Shown here piece by piece: positions 45,636-55,120 of a stretch of 64,000 bases of DNA; position 1 is the first letter of the stretch, and every line of letters starts with the position of its first letter. The stretch is taken from the NCBI RefSeq assembly GCF_028548395.1, contig NZ_JAQQLA010000003.1:248001-312000 (forward strand), given 5' to 3'. The notes beneath the pieces were generated by a model. It was not told where the DNA came from and did not search any database. It saw only the letters and a list, made by a program, of their open reading frames with translations. Made by a program: the position numbers and the translations under genes. This DNA comes from Vogesella indigofera. Lineage in GTDB: Bacteria; Pseudomonadota; Gammaproteobacteria; Burkholderiales; Chromobacteriaceae.

Positions 45636-46013
45636 ATGAACGACGACTACCAGATCACGGTCGAGGCCGAAGCCTTCTACCAGCAGCAATACTCCAACGC
45701 CGAAGCCGGCCAGTACGTGTTTGCCTACCGCATCACGCTGCGCAACACCGGGCGCCAGCCGGCCAAGCTGCTGTCGCGGCACTGGATCATCACCGACGCC
45801 AACAACGACGTGCAGGAAGTGCGCGGCATGGGCGTGGTCGGCGAGCATCCGCACCTGGAGCCGGGCGAGAGCTACAGCTATACCAGCGGCTCCACGCTGC
45901 GCACTCCCTACGGCAGCATGCAGGGCAGCTATCAGATGCAGGCCGACGACGGTACACGCTTCGAGGCGCCGATTCCGGAGTTCCACCTGATCGCGCCGCG
46001 CACCCTGCACTGA
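45636..46013 (+). CDS. apaG: ApaG domain protein
   Basis: A 125-residue single-domain protein of the ApaG/Co2+-Mg2+ efflux-associated family: [31 protein letters not shown] (residues ~27-57), then [19 protein letters not shown] and [12 protein letters not shown]. Length equals that of E. coli ApaG. It starts at the second of two nearby ATGs (the other is 45618). The cellular role is not settled. It lies upstream of the Atm1-type transporter on the same strand. Confidence 0.93.
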   Translation: MNDDYQITVEAEAFYQQQYSNAEAGQYVFAYRITLRNTGRQPAKLLSRHWIITDANNDVQEVRGMGVVGEHPHLEPGESYSYTSGSTLRTPYGSMQGSYQMQADDGTRFEAPIPEFHLIAPRTLH

Positions 46014-46060
46014 GACACCGCCACTCCCGTACCTACCCTGTATCTACCAAGACCAGCCGA

Positions 46061-47854
46061 ATGCGACCAGCCGCCCATAGCAATACCCCGCCCCCGACCG
46101 ACCGGGATGACCTGAAAACGCTGAAAACCCTGCTGCCCTATCTGTGGAGCTTCAAGTGGCGGGTGCTGTTCGCGCTGTCCTGCCTGGTGTCGGCCAAGAT
46201 CGCCGGCGTGATCACGCCGCTGTTCCTGAAGGACATCGTCGACCAGCTGTCGATCCCGGCCACGCTGCTGGCGGTACCGGTGCTGGCCCTGGTCGGCTAC
46301 GGTTTCGCGCGGCTGGTGTCCAGCGTGCTGGGCGAATTGCGCGACGCGATCTTTGCGCGGGTGATCCAGGGCGCGGTGCGCTCGGTGGCGCGTTCGGTAT
46401 TCGCGCACCTGTTCCGGCTGTCGCTGCGCTTCCACCTGGAGCGCCAGACCGGCGGCATGAGCCGCGACATCGAGCGCGGCACCAAGGGTATCGGTTTTCT
46501 GCTCAATTTCACCGTGTTCAACATCCTGCCGACGCTGGTGGAGATCGCACTGGTACTGGGCATCCTGCTGTACCGCTACAACGTGTGGTTCGCGGTGGTG
46601 ACGCTGTCCACCATCGCCATCTACATCGCCTTTACGCTGACCATCACCGAGTGGCGCACCGTGTTCCGCCGCACCATGAACGACCTCGACTCCAAGGCCA
46701 ACAGCAAGGCGGTGGACGCGCTGATCAACTACGAGACGGTGAAGTACTTCGGCAACGAGCGCTACGAGACCGAGCGCTACGACGGCAATCTGGCGTCGTG
46801 GGAGCGCTCCGCGATCAAGAACCAGGTGTCGCTGTCGATGCTCAACGCCGGCCAGGGCGTGATCATCGCCACCGGCGTGACGCTGATCATGTGGCTGGCG
46901 GCGCGCGGCGTGGTCAGCCGCGAGATGACCGTCGGCGACGTGGTGCTGGTGGCCACCTTCATTACCCAGCTGTGGGCGCCGCTGCACTTCCTCGGCTTCG
47001 TCTACCGCGAGATCAAGCACTCGCTGGCCGACATGGAGCGCATGTTCACGCTGCTGAACGTCGGCGCCGAGGTCGATGACCATCCCGCCGCGCAAACGTT
47101 GGCCGCAAAGCAGGTGGCGATCCGCTTCGACAGTATCGGCTTCGGCTACGACGCCAAGCGCCAGATCCTGCACGACGTCAGCTTCGACATTCCCGCCGGC
47201 CACACCGTGGCGGTGGTCGGTGCCAGCGGCGCCGGCAAGTCGACGCTGTCGCGGCTGCTGTTCCGCTTTTACGATGTCGGCAGCGGCGCGATCCGCTTCA
47301 ACGGCACCGACATCCGCGAGCTGACGCAGGACAGCCTGCGCGCACACATCGGCATCGTGCCGCAGGACACGGTGCTGTTCAACGACAGCATCTACTACAA
47401 CATCGCCTACGGCCGCCCCGGCGCCAGCCGCGAGGAGGTGATCGAGGCGGCGAAATCGGCGCACATCCACGACTTCGTGATGAGCCTGCCGGACGGCTAC
47501 GATACCACCGTCGGCGAGCGCGGCCTGAAGCTGTCCGGCGGCGAGAAGCAGCGGGTGGCGATTGCGCGCACCATCCTGAAAAATCCGCCGGTGCTGATCT
47601 TCGACGAGGCCACCAGCGCGCTGGATTCACGCACGGAGAAGGCGATCCAGACCGAGCTGTTCGACATCGCGGCCAACCGCACCACGCTGATCATCGCGCA
47701 CCGGCTGTCCACCATCGCCGATGCCGACACCATCATCGTGATGGAGGGCGGCCGCATCATCGAGCGCGGCCACCATCGTCAGCTGCTGGCTGCCGGCGGC
47801 CGTTACGCCGAAATGTGGCGTCTACAGCAGGAAAGCGAGCTGGTGGAAGGCTGA
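46061..47854 (+). CDS. Atm1-type heavy-metal/glutathione ABC exporter
   Basis: A 597-residue half-transporter of the Atm1/HMT1 group. The membrane domain contains the family block RAIERGTKGI-like (here RDIERGTKGIGFLLNFTVFN) and NYETVKYFGNERYE, both typical of Atm1. The ATPase has Walker A GASGAGKST, signature LSGGEKQRVAIART, Walker B LIFDEATSALD and H-loop IIAHRLST. Atm1-type exporters move glutathione-linked metals or sulfur compounds. No clear ribosome site precedes the ATG, so coupling to apaG is possible. The dispersed word at 47094-47109 codes for QTLAAK. Confidence 0.9.
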   Translation: MRPAAHSNTPPPTDRDDLKTLKTLLPYLWSFKWRVLFALSCLVSAKIAGVITPLFLKDIVDQLSIPATLLAVPVLALVGYGFARLVSSVLGELRDAIFARVIQGAVRSVARSVFAHLFRLSLRFHLERQTGGMSRDIERGTKGIGFLLNFTVFNILPTLVEIALVLGILLYRYNVWFAVVTLSTIAIYIAFTLTITEWRTVFRRTMNDLDSKANSKAVDALINYETVKYFGNERYETERYDGNLASWERSAIKNQVSLSMLNAGQGVIIATGVTLIMWLAARGVVSREMTVGDVVLVATFITQLWAPLHFLGFVYREIKHSLADMERMFTLLNVGAEVDDHPAAQTLAAKQVAIRFDSIGFGYDAKRQILHDVSFDIPAGHTVAVVGASGAGKSTLSRLLFRFYDVGSGAIRFNGTDIRELTQDSLRAHIGIVPQDTVLFNDSIYYNIAYGRPGASREEVIEAAKSAHIHDFVMSLPDGYDTTVGERGLKLSGGEKQRVAIARTILKNPPVLIFDEATSALDSRTEKAIQTELFDIAANRTTLIIAHRLSTIADADTIIVMEGGRIIERGHHRQLLAAGGRYAEMWRLQQESELVEG

Positions 47855-47892
47855 GGTGGGGGCGCCGATAGGCGGACCGGCGACGAGGTTGT

Positions 47893-47900
47893 GTTGTATA
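47893..47900 (+). promoter_or_regulatory. Extended -10 promoter of the binding-protein gene
   Basis: A TATAAT hexamer (about 47895-47900) preceded by TG-type extension within GTTGTATAAT lies 42 nt before the ATG of the next gene. No good -35 box is seen, as expected of extended -10 promoters. Confidence 0.6.
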
Positions 47901-47941
47901 ATACGAATGGAATAAAAACTTAAACAATCCAGGCTATTGTC

Positions 47942-48706
47942 ATGAATCGACTGCGAATGGCGGTATGGATGTTGCTGGCCGGGGCGCCCGCCCTGGTCGT
48001 GGCCAAGAGTTCGACACCAATCGAGCTGCTGTTCGCCGCCGAGGACGACTGGTATCCCTATTCCGGCGTCCGCGATGGCCAGGCTGCCGGCCTGACCATC
48101 GACATCATGCGTGCCATCTACCAGCAAAAAGGCGTGGTGGTGCGCTTCCAGCCGCTGTCCTACAGCCGCTGCATGGAAGTGGCGCGCACGGCCCGCTATG
48201 CCGGCTGCTTCACCACCTCGCGCAACGACTTCTACGAACCCTACTACCGCTACGCGCAGCTGCCGCTGCTGGAAGGGCAGATCCGCATCTACAGCCGCAG
48301 CAACCGTCCGGAGCACGATCTCGACATGAAGTCGCTGGAAGGGCAGGAAGTCGGCGTGGTGCTCAGCTACGGCTACGGCAAGGAGTTCGATGCCAATGCC
48401 GCGATCCGCAAGGAGTACTCCACCCGCGAGGTCAACGCCTTCCGCAAGCTGAAAGCGGGGCGTATCCCCTACGTGGTGGCGTGGGAGGGCACCGTCAACC
48501 ACATGCTGCGGCAGAACCCTGAGCTGCGCGGCTGGGTGAAGCCGGTGGGCCAGCTGGCGCCGGGGCCAGTGTACGTGTCGTTCTCCAGGGCGCACCCCGA
48601 TGTCGAGCGCCTGGTCAGCCGCTTTGACGAAGGCATGGCGCAGCTGCGCAAGAGCGGCCAGTTGCGACAGCTGGAAAGCCGCTGGCAGACCAATAGCGGC
48701 GAGTAG
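47942..48706 (+). CDS. Type-3 solute-binding protein
   Basis: A 254-residue periplasmic protein. The signal peptide ends at ALVVAKS. The mature protein begins IELLFAAEDDWYPYSGVRDGQAAGLTIDIMRAI (residues ~27-59), with YSRCMEVARTARYAGCFTTSRN and VGVVLSYGYGKEF after it. It resembles the 39233-39967 protein in class but not closely in sequence. No transporter genes are adjacent. The ligand is unknown. Confidence 0.85.
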   Translation: MNRLRMAVWMLLAGAPALVVAKSSTPIELLFAAEDDWYPYSGVRDGQAAGLTIDIMRAIYQQKGVVVRFQPLSYSRCMEVARTARYAGCFTTSRNDFYEPYYRYAQLPLLEGQIRIYSRSNRPEHDLDMKSLEGQEVGVVLSYGYGKEFDANAAIRKEYSTREVNAFRKLKAGRIPYVVAWEGTVNHMLRQNPELRGWVKPVGQLAPGPVYVSFSRAHPDVERLVSRFDEGMAQLRKSGQLRQLESRWQTNSGE

Positions 48707-48740
48707 GGCCCGCACCACGATTAAATAACAGGCTCTGGCC

Positions 48741-49454
48741 CTACCAGCTGTTGCGGCGGCGCAGGCTCTCGCTGGCGGCCAGCGCCTGCGGCGTGTCGAT
48801 ACCGCGTTCTGCCGCCCGTTGCAGCGCCACCTGCAGCAATTGCGCCGTCGCCAGACAGTCCGAGATCGCGTTGTGGCGCTGGAAGTTCTCGATGCCAAAA
48901 GTATCCAGCCACTCGTCCAGCGCCACCGTGTTGCAGTAGCGGTCCGGAAACAGCGCCGGCATCAACCACGCCAGATCCAGCCACTTCGGCTGGTAGCGGA
49001 TCCCCAGAAAGCGGCGCATCGCCTGCGCGATCATCGCCTGGTCGAAATAGGCGTGGTAGGCCACCAGCGGCGTGCGGCCGCTGTATTCCAGAAAGCGCAG
49101 CAGCGCCTCCGCCGGCTCCAGTCCTTCTCGCTGTTCCGAGCCGCTGATGCCGTGGATCAGGATGTTCTCGGTGGAGGACACCGTGTCCTGGCGCAGCACC
49201 GTCTCGAAGGCGTCGGCGGGATTGATCACGCCGCGATCGAGTGCCACCGCGCCGATGGAGATCAGGTGGTCGCGGCGTATCTGCAGGCCGCTGGCCTCGA
49301 CATCGACCACCAGATAGCGCGTGCTGCGGCTGTCCTGCTGCCAGTCGTGTGCCGGCAGCGCCTGCCAGTGCCGCAGCCGCTGTTGCTGCTCGTCGCTGAG
49401 CCGCGGCTTGCTGTCAGGGCGGAAACGGTCCAGCCAGCCACTCAGCCAGTTCAT
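48741..49454 (-). CDS. DnaQ-like 3'-5' exonuclease
   Basis: A 237-residue DEDD exonuclease. Motif Exo I is YLVVDVEASGL, Exo II is in VAYHAYFDQAMIAQAM and Exo III is QRHNAISDCLATAQLL, with the histidine giving the DEDDh type. The ATG overlaps the stop of the upstream cNMP/CBS gene by 4 nt. In several proteobacteria such a pair is found close to acs; a role in nucleotide turnover or signalling is inferred. Confidence 0.9.
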   Translation of the reverse strand: MNWLSGWLDRFRPDSKPRLSDEQQQRLRHWQALPAHDWQQDSRSTRYLVVDVEASGLQIRRDHLISIGAVALDRGVINPADAFETVLRQDTVSSTENILIHGISGSEQREGLEPAEALLRFLEYSGRTPLVAYHAYFDQAMIAQAMRRFLGIRYQPKWLDLAWLMPALFPDRYCNTVALDEWLDTFGIENFQRHNAISDCLATAQLLQVALQRAAERGIDTPQALAASESLRRRNSW

Positions 49455-51352
49455 AGTTGGTACATCACCTTCAGTTTCTGCTGCAGTTTGCGCGCCTGGC
49501 GGAACGACTCCTTCAGGATGCGGCGGTCGAGCGGGTTCAGCTTGTCCGGCTGGATCAGGTTGTCGCCGGGGCGGCCGTGCTCGTCTTCCAGATGCTGGTG
49601 ACGCAGGCGCAGCATCTGGATGAAGTTGAAGGCGTCGATGATGGCGGCGGTTTCCTCCGGCGCCGAGCCGGTCTGTTTCGCCGCGCGCTCCAGCCGCTTG
49701 ATGGTGCTGCTGGCGGCGATGCCCTTGGCCAGCGCCAGCACGCGCGCGGCGTCGACGAACAGCCGCGCCGCCGATTTTTTCAGGTCGATGTAGCCGCCCT
49801 GGCCGTGGTACTCCTCGGTGCTGAAGTCGCGCAGCAGGCCCAGCGGCGGTGCCACCGCCAGCGCGTTGCCGGCCAGCATGCGCTGGAACACGCTGTTGTC
49901 CTGGCTCAGCGCGAGCAGGCGCTTGTGCAGCTGGTTGGCGAGGTAGCGCTTGCCGTACAGCGGGCGGAAATCGAAGAAGATCGACGCGTTGAGCAGCGCC
50001 ACCGGGTCCGGGGCGCGGATCCAGCGCGCGAACTTTTCCTGCCACTCTTCCAGCGTCAGGCACCACTCCGGATTGCCGGCCATGATGTTGCCCTTGCACA
50101 ACGGGAAGCCACAGCGGTCGAGGTCGGCGTTCACGTCGCGGGCAAAATCCAGCAGCCGCATGCTGAGCTGGTCCTTGTCCATCGCCTCCGGGCACAGGTA
50201 GATGATGCCGTTATCCTGATCGGTGCTGAAGGTCTGCTCCTCGCGTCCTTCGGAGCCGAACGACAGCCACGCCCAGTCGACGCCGTACAGGTCGTGCTGC
50301 TGCAGGTTTAGCTCGATCACGCGGCGGGTGATGCCGTCGTTGAGCGCGGAGATGAACTGCGTCAGCTGCTCGGCACCGACGCCCTGGCCCAGCATGTTCA
50401 TGGTGAACTGGCGCAGGTCGCGGCCAACCTGTTGCAGGGTGGCGATGTCGGCGGCGGTTTCCACCGCGTAGCGCAGCTGGCGCAGGCCGACACGCTGCAT
50501 GGCAAACAGGTCGCGCTCCGAAATCACGCCCAGTACCAGATTGTCGTCGTCGACCGCCAGCACGTGGCGGATGCCGTGCATCGCCATCGCCAGCGCCGCG
50601 TCGTAGGCGGTGGCATCCTGCGGCAGGGTGTGCGGCTTGCGCGACATCACCTGCGAGATCGGGCAGTCCAGCGCCAGCTTCGGCAGCACCACCCGTTTCA
50701 GCACGTCGGACTGGGTGAAGATGCCCTGTGCGACACCGCTCTCGCTGACGATGACGATGGAGCCGACGCCGGTTTCGCCCATCAGCGTCAGCACCGCTTC
50801 CAGCGGGTCGTCGGCGCGGGCGGTGACTGGTGGCCGCTTGCACAGTTCGTGCAGCTTGGTCGCCATCGACTGCTGTTCCAGCGCCCGTTGCGAGAACTGC
50901 GCCTGCATCTGCTTGCGCGACTGGCTGAGCAGGGTGGAAATATGGCTGGCGCAGAAGCGGTTGAACACCGGGCTGATCAGCAGCAGCTGCTGGAAGTCCT
51001 GGTTGTCCAGCTGGTAGCAGAACACGTCATCCACGGCGCTGTAGGTGCAGATGGTGGCGCGCTGGCCGCTGGCGGCGCCGATCGGGAAACACTCGCCGCT
51101 GCTGATGATCACGTTGCCGGAGGCGCTCTCGCCGTCCTCGCGCGACAGCACCTTGCCGCGCTGCACCACGTAGAAATGCGGCGGCGGCCCCATGTCGGGG
51201 GTCAGGATCAGGCTGTCTTTCGGGTAGTAGGCGAGCTTGGCGTGCTGGCCGAGGAAGGCCAGTGCCGCGTCTTCCATGCGGTCGAACGGCGAGTGCTTGC
51301 GCAGGAATTCAACGGTGGCGCTGACCAGTGTCGCGTTGGCGGTACGGCTCAT
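49451..51352 (-). CDS. cNMP-binding, CBS-pair and nucleotidyltransferase (DUF294) protein
   Basis: A 633-residue cytoplasmic protein. An N-terminal cyclic-nucleotide-binding fold (residues ~10-145; PHFYVVQRGKVLSRE) precedes two CBS domains (DDPLEAVLTLMGETGVGSIVIV and MHGIRHVLAVDDDNLVLGVIS regions, about 175-290). The C-terminal part is a DUF294/GlnD-like nucleotidyltransferase with GSEGREEQTFSTDQDNG as its active-site motif, followed by a helical DUF294_C domain. The cNMP phosphate cassette is poorly conserved. It follows acs and is coupled to the exonuclease. It may sense cAMP and adenylates and control acetate metabolism; inferred. Confidence 0.9.
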   Translation of the reverse strand: MSRTANATLVSATVEFLRKHSPFDRMEDAALAFLGQHAKLAYYPKDSLILTPDMGPPPHFYVVQRGKVLSREDGESASGNVIISSGECFPIGAASGQRATICTYSAVDDVFCYQLDNQDFQQLLLISPVFNRFCASHISTLLSQSRKQMQAQFSQRALEQQSMATKLHELCKRPPVTARADDPLEAVLTLMGETGVGSIVIVSESGVAQGIFTQSDVLKRVVLPKLALDCPISQVMSRKPHTLPQDATAYDAALAMAMHGIRHVLAVDDDNLVLGVISERDLFAMQRVGLRQLRYAVETAADIATLQQVGRDLRQFTMNMLGQGVGAEQLTQFISALNDGITRRVIELNLQQHDLYGVDWAWLSFGSEGREEQTFSTDQDNGIIYLCPEAMDKDQLSMRLLDFARDVNADLDRCGFPLCKGNIMAGNPEWCLTLEEWQEKFARWIRAPDPVALLNASIFFDFRPLYGKRYLANQLHKRLLALSQDNSVFQRMLAGNALAVAPPLGLLRDFSTEEYHGQGGYIDLKKSAARLFVDAARVLALAKGIAASSTIKRLERAAKQTGSAPEETAAIIDAFNFIQMLRLRHQHLEDEHGRPGDNLIQPDKLNPLDRRILKESFRQARKLQQKLKVMYQL

Positions 51353-51373
51353 GGGACGGTTCCCGTCTGGCGT

Positions 51374-51399
51374 AAAAACGCCCCGGCAGGGCCGGGGCG
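51374..51399 (-). terminator. Terminator of acs
   Basis: On the minus strand CGCCCCGGC and GCCGGGGCG with a 3-nt loop are followed by a U-run, 25 nt after the acs stop. It separates acs from the cNMP/CBS gene. Confidence 0.85.
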
Positions 51400-51424
51400 A
51401 CTTCAGTTGCGCAGGGTGCGAGGC

Positions 51425-53386
51425 TTACTGCGGTTCTTGCAGCTGTTGCAGGATCTGCGGGTTTTCCAGCGTCGACACGTCCTGGGTGATTTCCTCGCCC
51501 TTGGCGATCGAGCGCAGCAGACGGCGCATGATCTTGCCGGAGCGGGTCTTCGGCAGGTTCTCCCCGAAGCGGATGTCGTCCGGCTGTGCGATCTTGCCGA
51601 TCTCGTGGGCTACCCAGGCCTTCAGCTCGGCGGCGACTTTCTTCGCCTCTTCGCCGACCGGGCGCTCGCCCTTCAGGACCACGAAGGCCACCACTGCTTC
51701 GCCCTTCACCTCGTGCGGTTTGCCGACCACCGCGGCTTCCGCCACCAGCGGGTTGGCCACCAGCGCCGATTCGATTTCCATGGTGCCCAGACGGTGACCG
51801 GACACGTTCAGCACGTCATCGACGCGGCCCATGATCCAGAAGTAACCGTCCTGGTCGCGGTTGGCGGAGTCGCCGGCGAGGTAGTACTGGCCGTTGAATT
51901 CTTCAGGGAAGTAGGTCTTCTTGAAGCGGTCGGCGTCGTTCCAGATGGTGCGTACCAGCGATGGGAACGGCTTCTTGATTACCAGGAAACCGCCCTTGCC
52001 GGCATCGACCGGGCCGCCGGCTTCATCGACGATGTCGGCGATGATGCCTGGCAGCGGCAGGGTGCACGAACCCGGCTTGGTGGCCACCGCGCCCGGCATC
52101 GGAGCGATCATATGGCTGCCGGTTTCGGTCTGCCACCAGGTGTCGACGATAGGGCAACGGCCGCCGCCAACCACTTCGTGGTACCACATCCACGCTTCCG
52201 GGTTGATCGGTTCGCCCACGGTACCAAGCAGGCGCAGGCTGGACAGGTCGAACTGTTTCGGCAGGTCAGCACCCAGCTTGATCAGCGAGCGGATCGCGGT
52301 CGGCGCGGTGTAGAAAATGCTGACCTTGTGCGCTTCGATCATGCGCCAGAAGCGGGCGGCATCTGGGTAGGTCGGCACGCCTTCAAAGATGATCTGGGTG
52401 GCGCCGAAGGCCAGCGGGCCGTAGGCGACATAGCTGTGACCGGTGATCCAGCCCACGTCGGCGGTGCACCAGAACACGTCGTCGTCCTTGGCGTCGAAGG
52501 TCCAACGGTAGCTGTTCAGTGCGCCCAGCAGGTAGCCGGCGCTGCTGTGCTGGATGCCCTTCGGTTTGCCGGTGGAGCCGGAGGTGTACAGGATGAACAG
52601 CGGGTCTTCCGCGTTCATGGTCACCGGCGGGCAGTCGGTGGACTGGCTGGCGGTCAGCTCGTGCCACCAGATGTCGCGCTCGCCCCAGGCTACCTGGCCG
52701 TTGGTGCGCTGCAGGACCACCACTTTTTCCACCGATTCGCAGCCGCCCAGCGTCAGCGCCTCGTCGACGGTGGCTTTCAGTGGGATCTGCTTGCCGCCGC
52801 GCACGCTTTCGTTGGCGGTGATCACGATCTTGGCACCGGCATCCTGGATGCGGTCGCGCACGGCGCCGGCGGAGAAGCCGCCGAACACCACCGAGTGGAT
52901 GGCGCCGATACGGGCGCAGGCCTGCATCGCCACCACCGCGTCCGCCACCATCGGCATGTACACCACCACGCGGTCACCCTTGGTGACGCCCAGCGATTTC
53001 AGGCCGTTGGCGAAGCGCGACACGCGCTCGTGCAGCTGCTGGTAAGTGATGTTTTCGACGTTGCCGTCATCGGCTTCGAAGATGATCGCGGTCTTGTTGC
53101 CCTTGGTGGCCAGGTGACGGTCGATGCAGTTGTAGGAAACGTTCAGCTCGCCATCGGCAAACCACTTGAAGAACGGCGCATTGCTGTCATCCAGCACGGT
53201 GGTGAACGGCTTGCTCCAGGTCAGCAGCTCGCGTGCCAGATTGCCCCAGAAGCCGGCGTAGTCCGCTTCGGCAAGTGCGGCTTGGGCGTTGTAGGCTTCC
53301 ATGCCGGACAGGGTGGCCTTGGTACGGAAAGCGTCGGAAGGAGGGAAGCTGCGGGTTTCTTTGAGCACGGATTCGATTGCTGACAT
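51425..53386 (-). CDS. acs: Acetyl-CoA synthetase
   Basis: A 653-residue AMP-forming ligase activating acetate. ATP-binding motifs [16 protein letters not shown] and WWQTETGSH are present, with [19 protein letters not shown] before the C-terminal [14 protein letters not shown], whose lysine is the residue acetylated by Pat in other bacteria. It is transcribed alone from a 550-bp upstream gap and ends in a strong terminator. Its function connects with glcB at the left of the window (acetate to acetyl-CoA to malate). Confidence 0.96.
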   Translation of the reverse strand: MSAIESVLKETRSFPPSDAFRTKATLSGMEAYNAQAALAEADYAGFWGNLARELLTWSKPFTTVLDDSNAPFFKWFADGELNVSYNCIDRHLATKGNKTAIIFEADDGNVENITYQQLHERVSRFANGLKSLGVTKGDRVVVYMPMVADAVVAMQACARIGAIHSVVFGGFSAGAVRDRIQDAGAKIVITANESVRGGKQIPLKATVDEALTLGGCESVEKVVVLQRTNGQVAWGERDIWWHELTASQSTDCPPVTMNAEDPLFILYTSGSTGKPKGIQHSSAGYLLGALNSYRWTFDAKDDDVFWCTADVGWITGHSYVAYGPLAFGATQIIFEGVPTYPDAARFWRMIEAHKVSIFYTAPTAIRSLIKLGADLPKQFDLSSLRLLGTVGEPINPEAWMWYHEVVGGGRCPIVDTWWQTETGSHMIAPMPGAVATKPGSCTLPLPGIIADIVDEAGGPVDAGKGGFLVIKKPFPSLVRTIWNDADRFKKTYFPEEFNGQYYLAGDSANRDQDGYFWIMGRVDDVLNVSGHRLGTMEIESALVANPLVAEAAVVGKPHEVKGEAVVAFVVLKGERPVGEEAKKVAAELKAWVAHEIGKIAQPDDIRFGENLPKTRSGKIMRRLLRSIAKGEEITQDVSTLENPQILQQLQEPQ

Positions 53387-53945
53387 CGTTGGTTTCCTTT
53401 TGCTTTGCAGAGTGAGGTCGAGCGGGTGAGGCTGTTTGTTCGACGCGTCGGGTCAGTCGTACTTGTTATGGCCCTGAAAACAGTGTGGGCTTGTCATGGC
53501 TTCAGAATGTACGAAAGCGGACGGCGGCTGACCAATCGCAAATTCTGATAGCAAAAATCAACCCGAGCGATGTTGCACTGCAAAAAACGATATTTATCAG
53601 TAGCTTGCGTTAGAGTTTTTGCTATTTTCCCACTGTCGGCGTGGCGTGAAAATAGTGCGCGGCGGGTGCTGGCGGGCTGTTGTTTTTGTGGGGTGCTGGC
53701 GTGGTGCGGTGGCGAACGTGCCGGTAACGGGGCGGCTGCGGGGCAAAAATGGCGGTGTCGAGCCAGGGTTGGCCGCACGGCGCTGCGGCGGCCACCATCG
53801 CGGCGGCATGTGGCAGGGTGCCGCCGGCCGGCGCGGAGCGATGATGCGCTGCAGCGGTGGCCGGCGTATGGGGCAGGGGCGGGACAGCATGAAAACGGCC
53901 GCGGCGGCGGGTGCCGGGCGGCCTGGATGGTAGCGGCGGGCGTGC
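53387..53945. other. Upstream region of acs, no gene recognised
   Basis: The part near acs (53400-53640) is AT-richer and should contain its promoter. Long frames on both strands to the right of it overlap each other and have no family resemblance. A dispersed-word copy is at 53765-53777. Confidence 0.5.
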
Positions 53946-54560
53946 TCAGTCGTCGTTGGCGTCGCTTTCCGCGTCTTCCATTTCCTGGCGCAGGGCGGCG
54001 AAAAAGCGGTAGATCTGCGCCACCGAGGCCGAGATCTCGCCCAGCCATTCCGCTTTCTGCTCGGCGCTGGCGCCGTCGAGGAAGGGGCGCATTTCCGGGT
54101 CGGGATGGTGCTCGAACGCCAGCGCCATGATCGGCGCCAGCGCGCCGGCGGCCTCGGCATCGTCAAACAGCAGCGTCCAGTCGTCGTACAGGATCTGCAT
54201 GCCTTCGCTGAAGCCCTCGGCCCAGTCGTTGCCGTGCACCACGCCGTGTTCGTCGGCGTCCAGCCACGGGTAGAAGTCTTCGCCGTTGGCCAGTGTGCGC
54301 GCGATTTCCAGCCAGTGGCCCATCACCTGTGTCACGAACTTCTCCAGCACCTTGGGAGAGGCGAAGGCGGCCTCGTCATCGAAGGCGGCGCCGAGGATGG
54401 TCGGCAGGCAGTCGACCGGCTTGATCGCCTCCGGCCCGGCGTGCAGCGCCGCGAAAAAGCCGTCCAGCTTTTCCAGCGACATCGCGCCCTGTGGTGCCAG
54501 CCGGCTCAGGGTTTCGCCCAGGCGCTGGTAGTCTTGTTCGGTCATCGGTTTGAATTTCAT
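53946..54560 (-). CDS. UPF0149 (YgfB/YecA) family protein
   Basis: A 204-residue acidic protein of the UPF0149 family: LDGFFAALHAGPEAIKPVDCLPTILG, then GEDFYPWL, WAEGFSEGMQI and a helical C-terminus. E. coli YgfB/YecA-like members have a SEC-C metal-binding tail; here the C-terminus is a simple acidic end (EDAESDANDD) without those cysteines. The function is unknown. A perfect word palindrome follows upstream of its start. Confidence 0.88.
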   Translation of the reverse strand: MKFKPMTEQDYQRLGETLSRLAPQGAMSLEKLDGFFAALHAGPEAIKPVDCLPTILGAAFDDEAAFASPKVLEKFVTQVMGHWLEIARTLANGEDFYPWLDADEHGVVHGNDWAEGFSEGMQILYDDWTLLFDDAEAAGALAPIMALAFEHHPDPEMRPFLDGASAEQKAEWLGEISASVAQIYRFFAALRQEMEDAESDANDD

Positions 54561-54594
54561 GGTCTGGCCTTGGCGGTAAGCGGTAGGGGCGGCG

Positions 54595-54614
54595 TGCGGC
54601 CAACGTTGGCCGCA
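54595..54614. repeat. Perfect palindrome of two fused dispersed words
   Basis: TGCGGCCAACGTTGGCCGCA is a 20-bp perfect palindrome in the 63-nt gap between two minus-strand genes. It is two inverted words sharing the central ACGT. Confidence 0.9.
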
Positions 54615-54623
54615 GGACAGCGA

Positions 54624-55037
54624 TCAGGGCGGCAGCGGCCGGCCCGGCTTGGTGGACAAGTGGTAGTGTTCCATCAGCACCTGGTGCGCCTGCTCGGCGA
54701 CGTTGCGCAGCGCTTCGCCGCGCGGGTGGTCGGCGAACTGCAGGCTATCGTCCAAGCTGCGTAGCGCACGGCGGGCGGCGGTGCACAGGTCGACGGCGAT
54801 GGCGTAGTCGGTGAGGCTCAGTACGCGGCCGTTGCGGATCTTGCGGAAATAGACGCCGCTCATCTGCGCGTATTTCTCGGCCAGCGGCTGCGCGGCGAGG
54901 CCGTCGTCGGCCAGCAAGCTGTCCAGTAGCGACCACACCGCGTTGACGGTGACATCGGCACGCGCCAGGCGTTTGGCCAGCTGCGCGTTTTCTTCCTTGT
55001 TCGGCTTGGCGGCGGCCGGTTTCTTCTTTACAGCCAT
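54624..55037 (-). CDS. Hypothetical helical protein
   Basis: A 137-residue, Lys-rich-N-terminus protein (MAVKKKPAAAKPNKEEN) with a helical body (LARADVTVNAVWSLLDSLL, YAQMSGVYFRKIRNGRVLSL, DLCTAARRALRSLDD). No signal peptide. I recognise no family; the basic tail could bind nucleic acid. It is upstream of the UPF0149 gene on the same strand. Confidence 0.7.
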   Translation of the reverse strand: MAVKKKPAAAKPNKEENAQLAKRLARADVTVNAVWSLLDSLLADDGLAAQPLAEKYAQMSGVYFRKIRNGRVLSLTDYAIAVDLCTAARRALRSLDDSLQFADHPRGEALRNVAEQAHQVLMEHYHLSTKPGRPLPP

Positions 55038-55120
55038 GTTTCTGCGCTTTCGCGATGCGGTGAAGCCGGCATTTTAACGCGCCTGCTGCCAACTGGCGCG
55101 CATCGCCTTACAATCGCGCG

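Noticed and set aside
50432..53383. A 983-codon plus-strand open frame
   Set aside because: It runs antisense to acs and the cNMP/CBS gene, both of which have clear domain motifs. GC-rich codon bias explains the lack of stops.
53494..54130. Overlapping frames on both strands upstream of acs
   Set aside because: They overlap each other and the UPF0149 gene, show no family motifs and have arginine- and alanine-rich noise composition.
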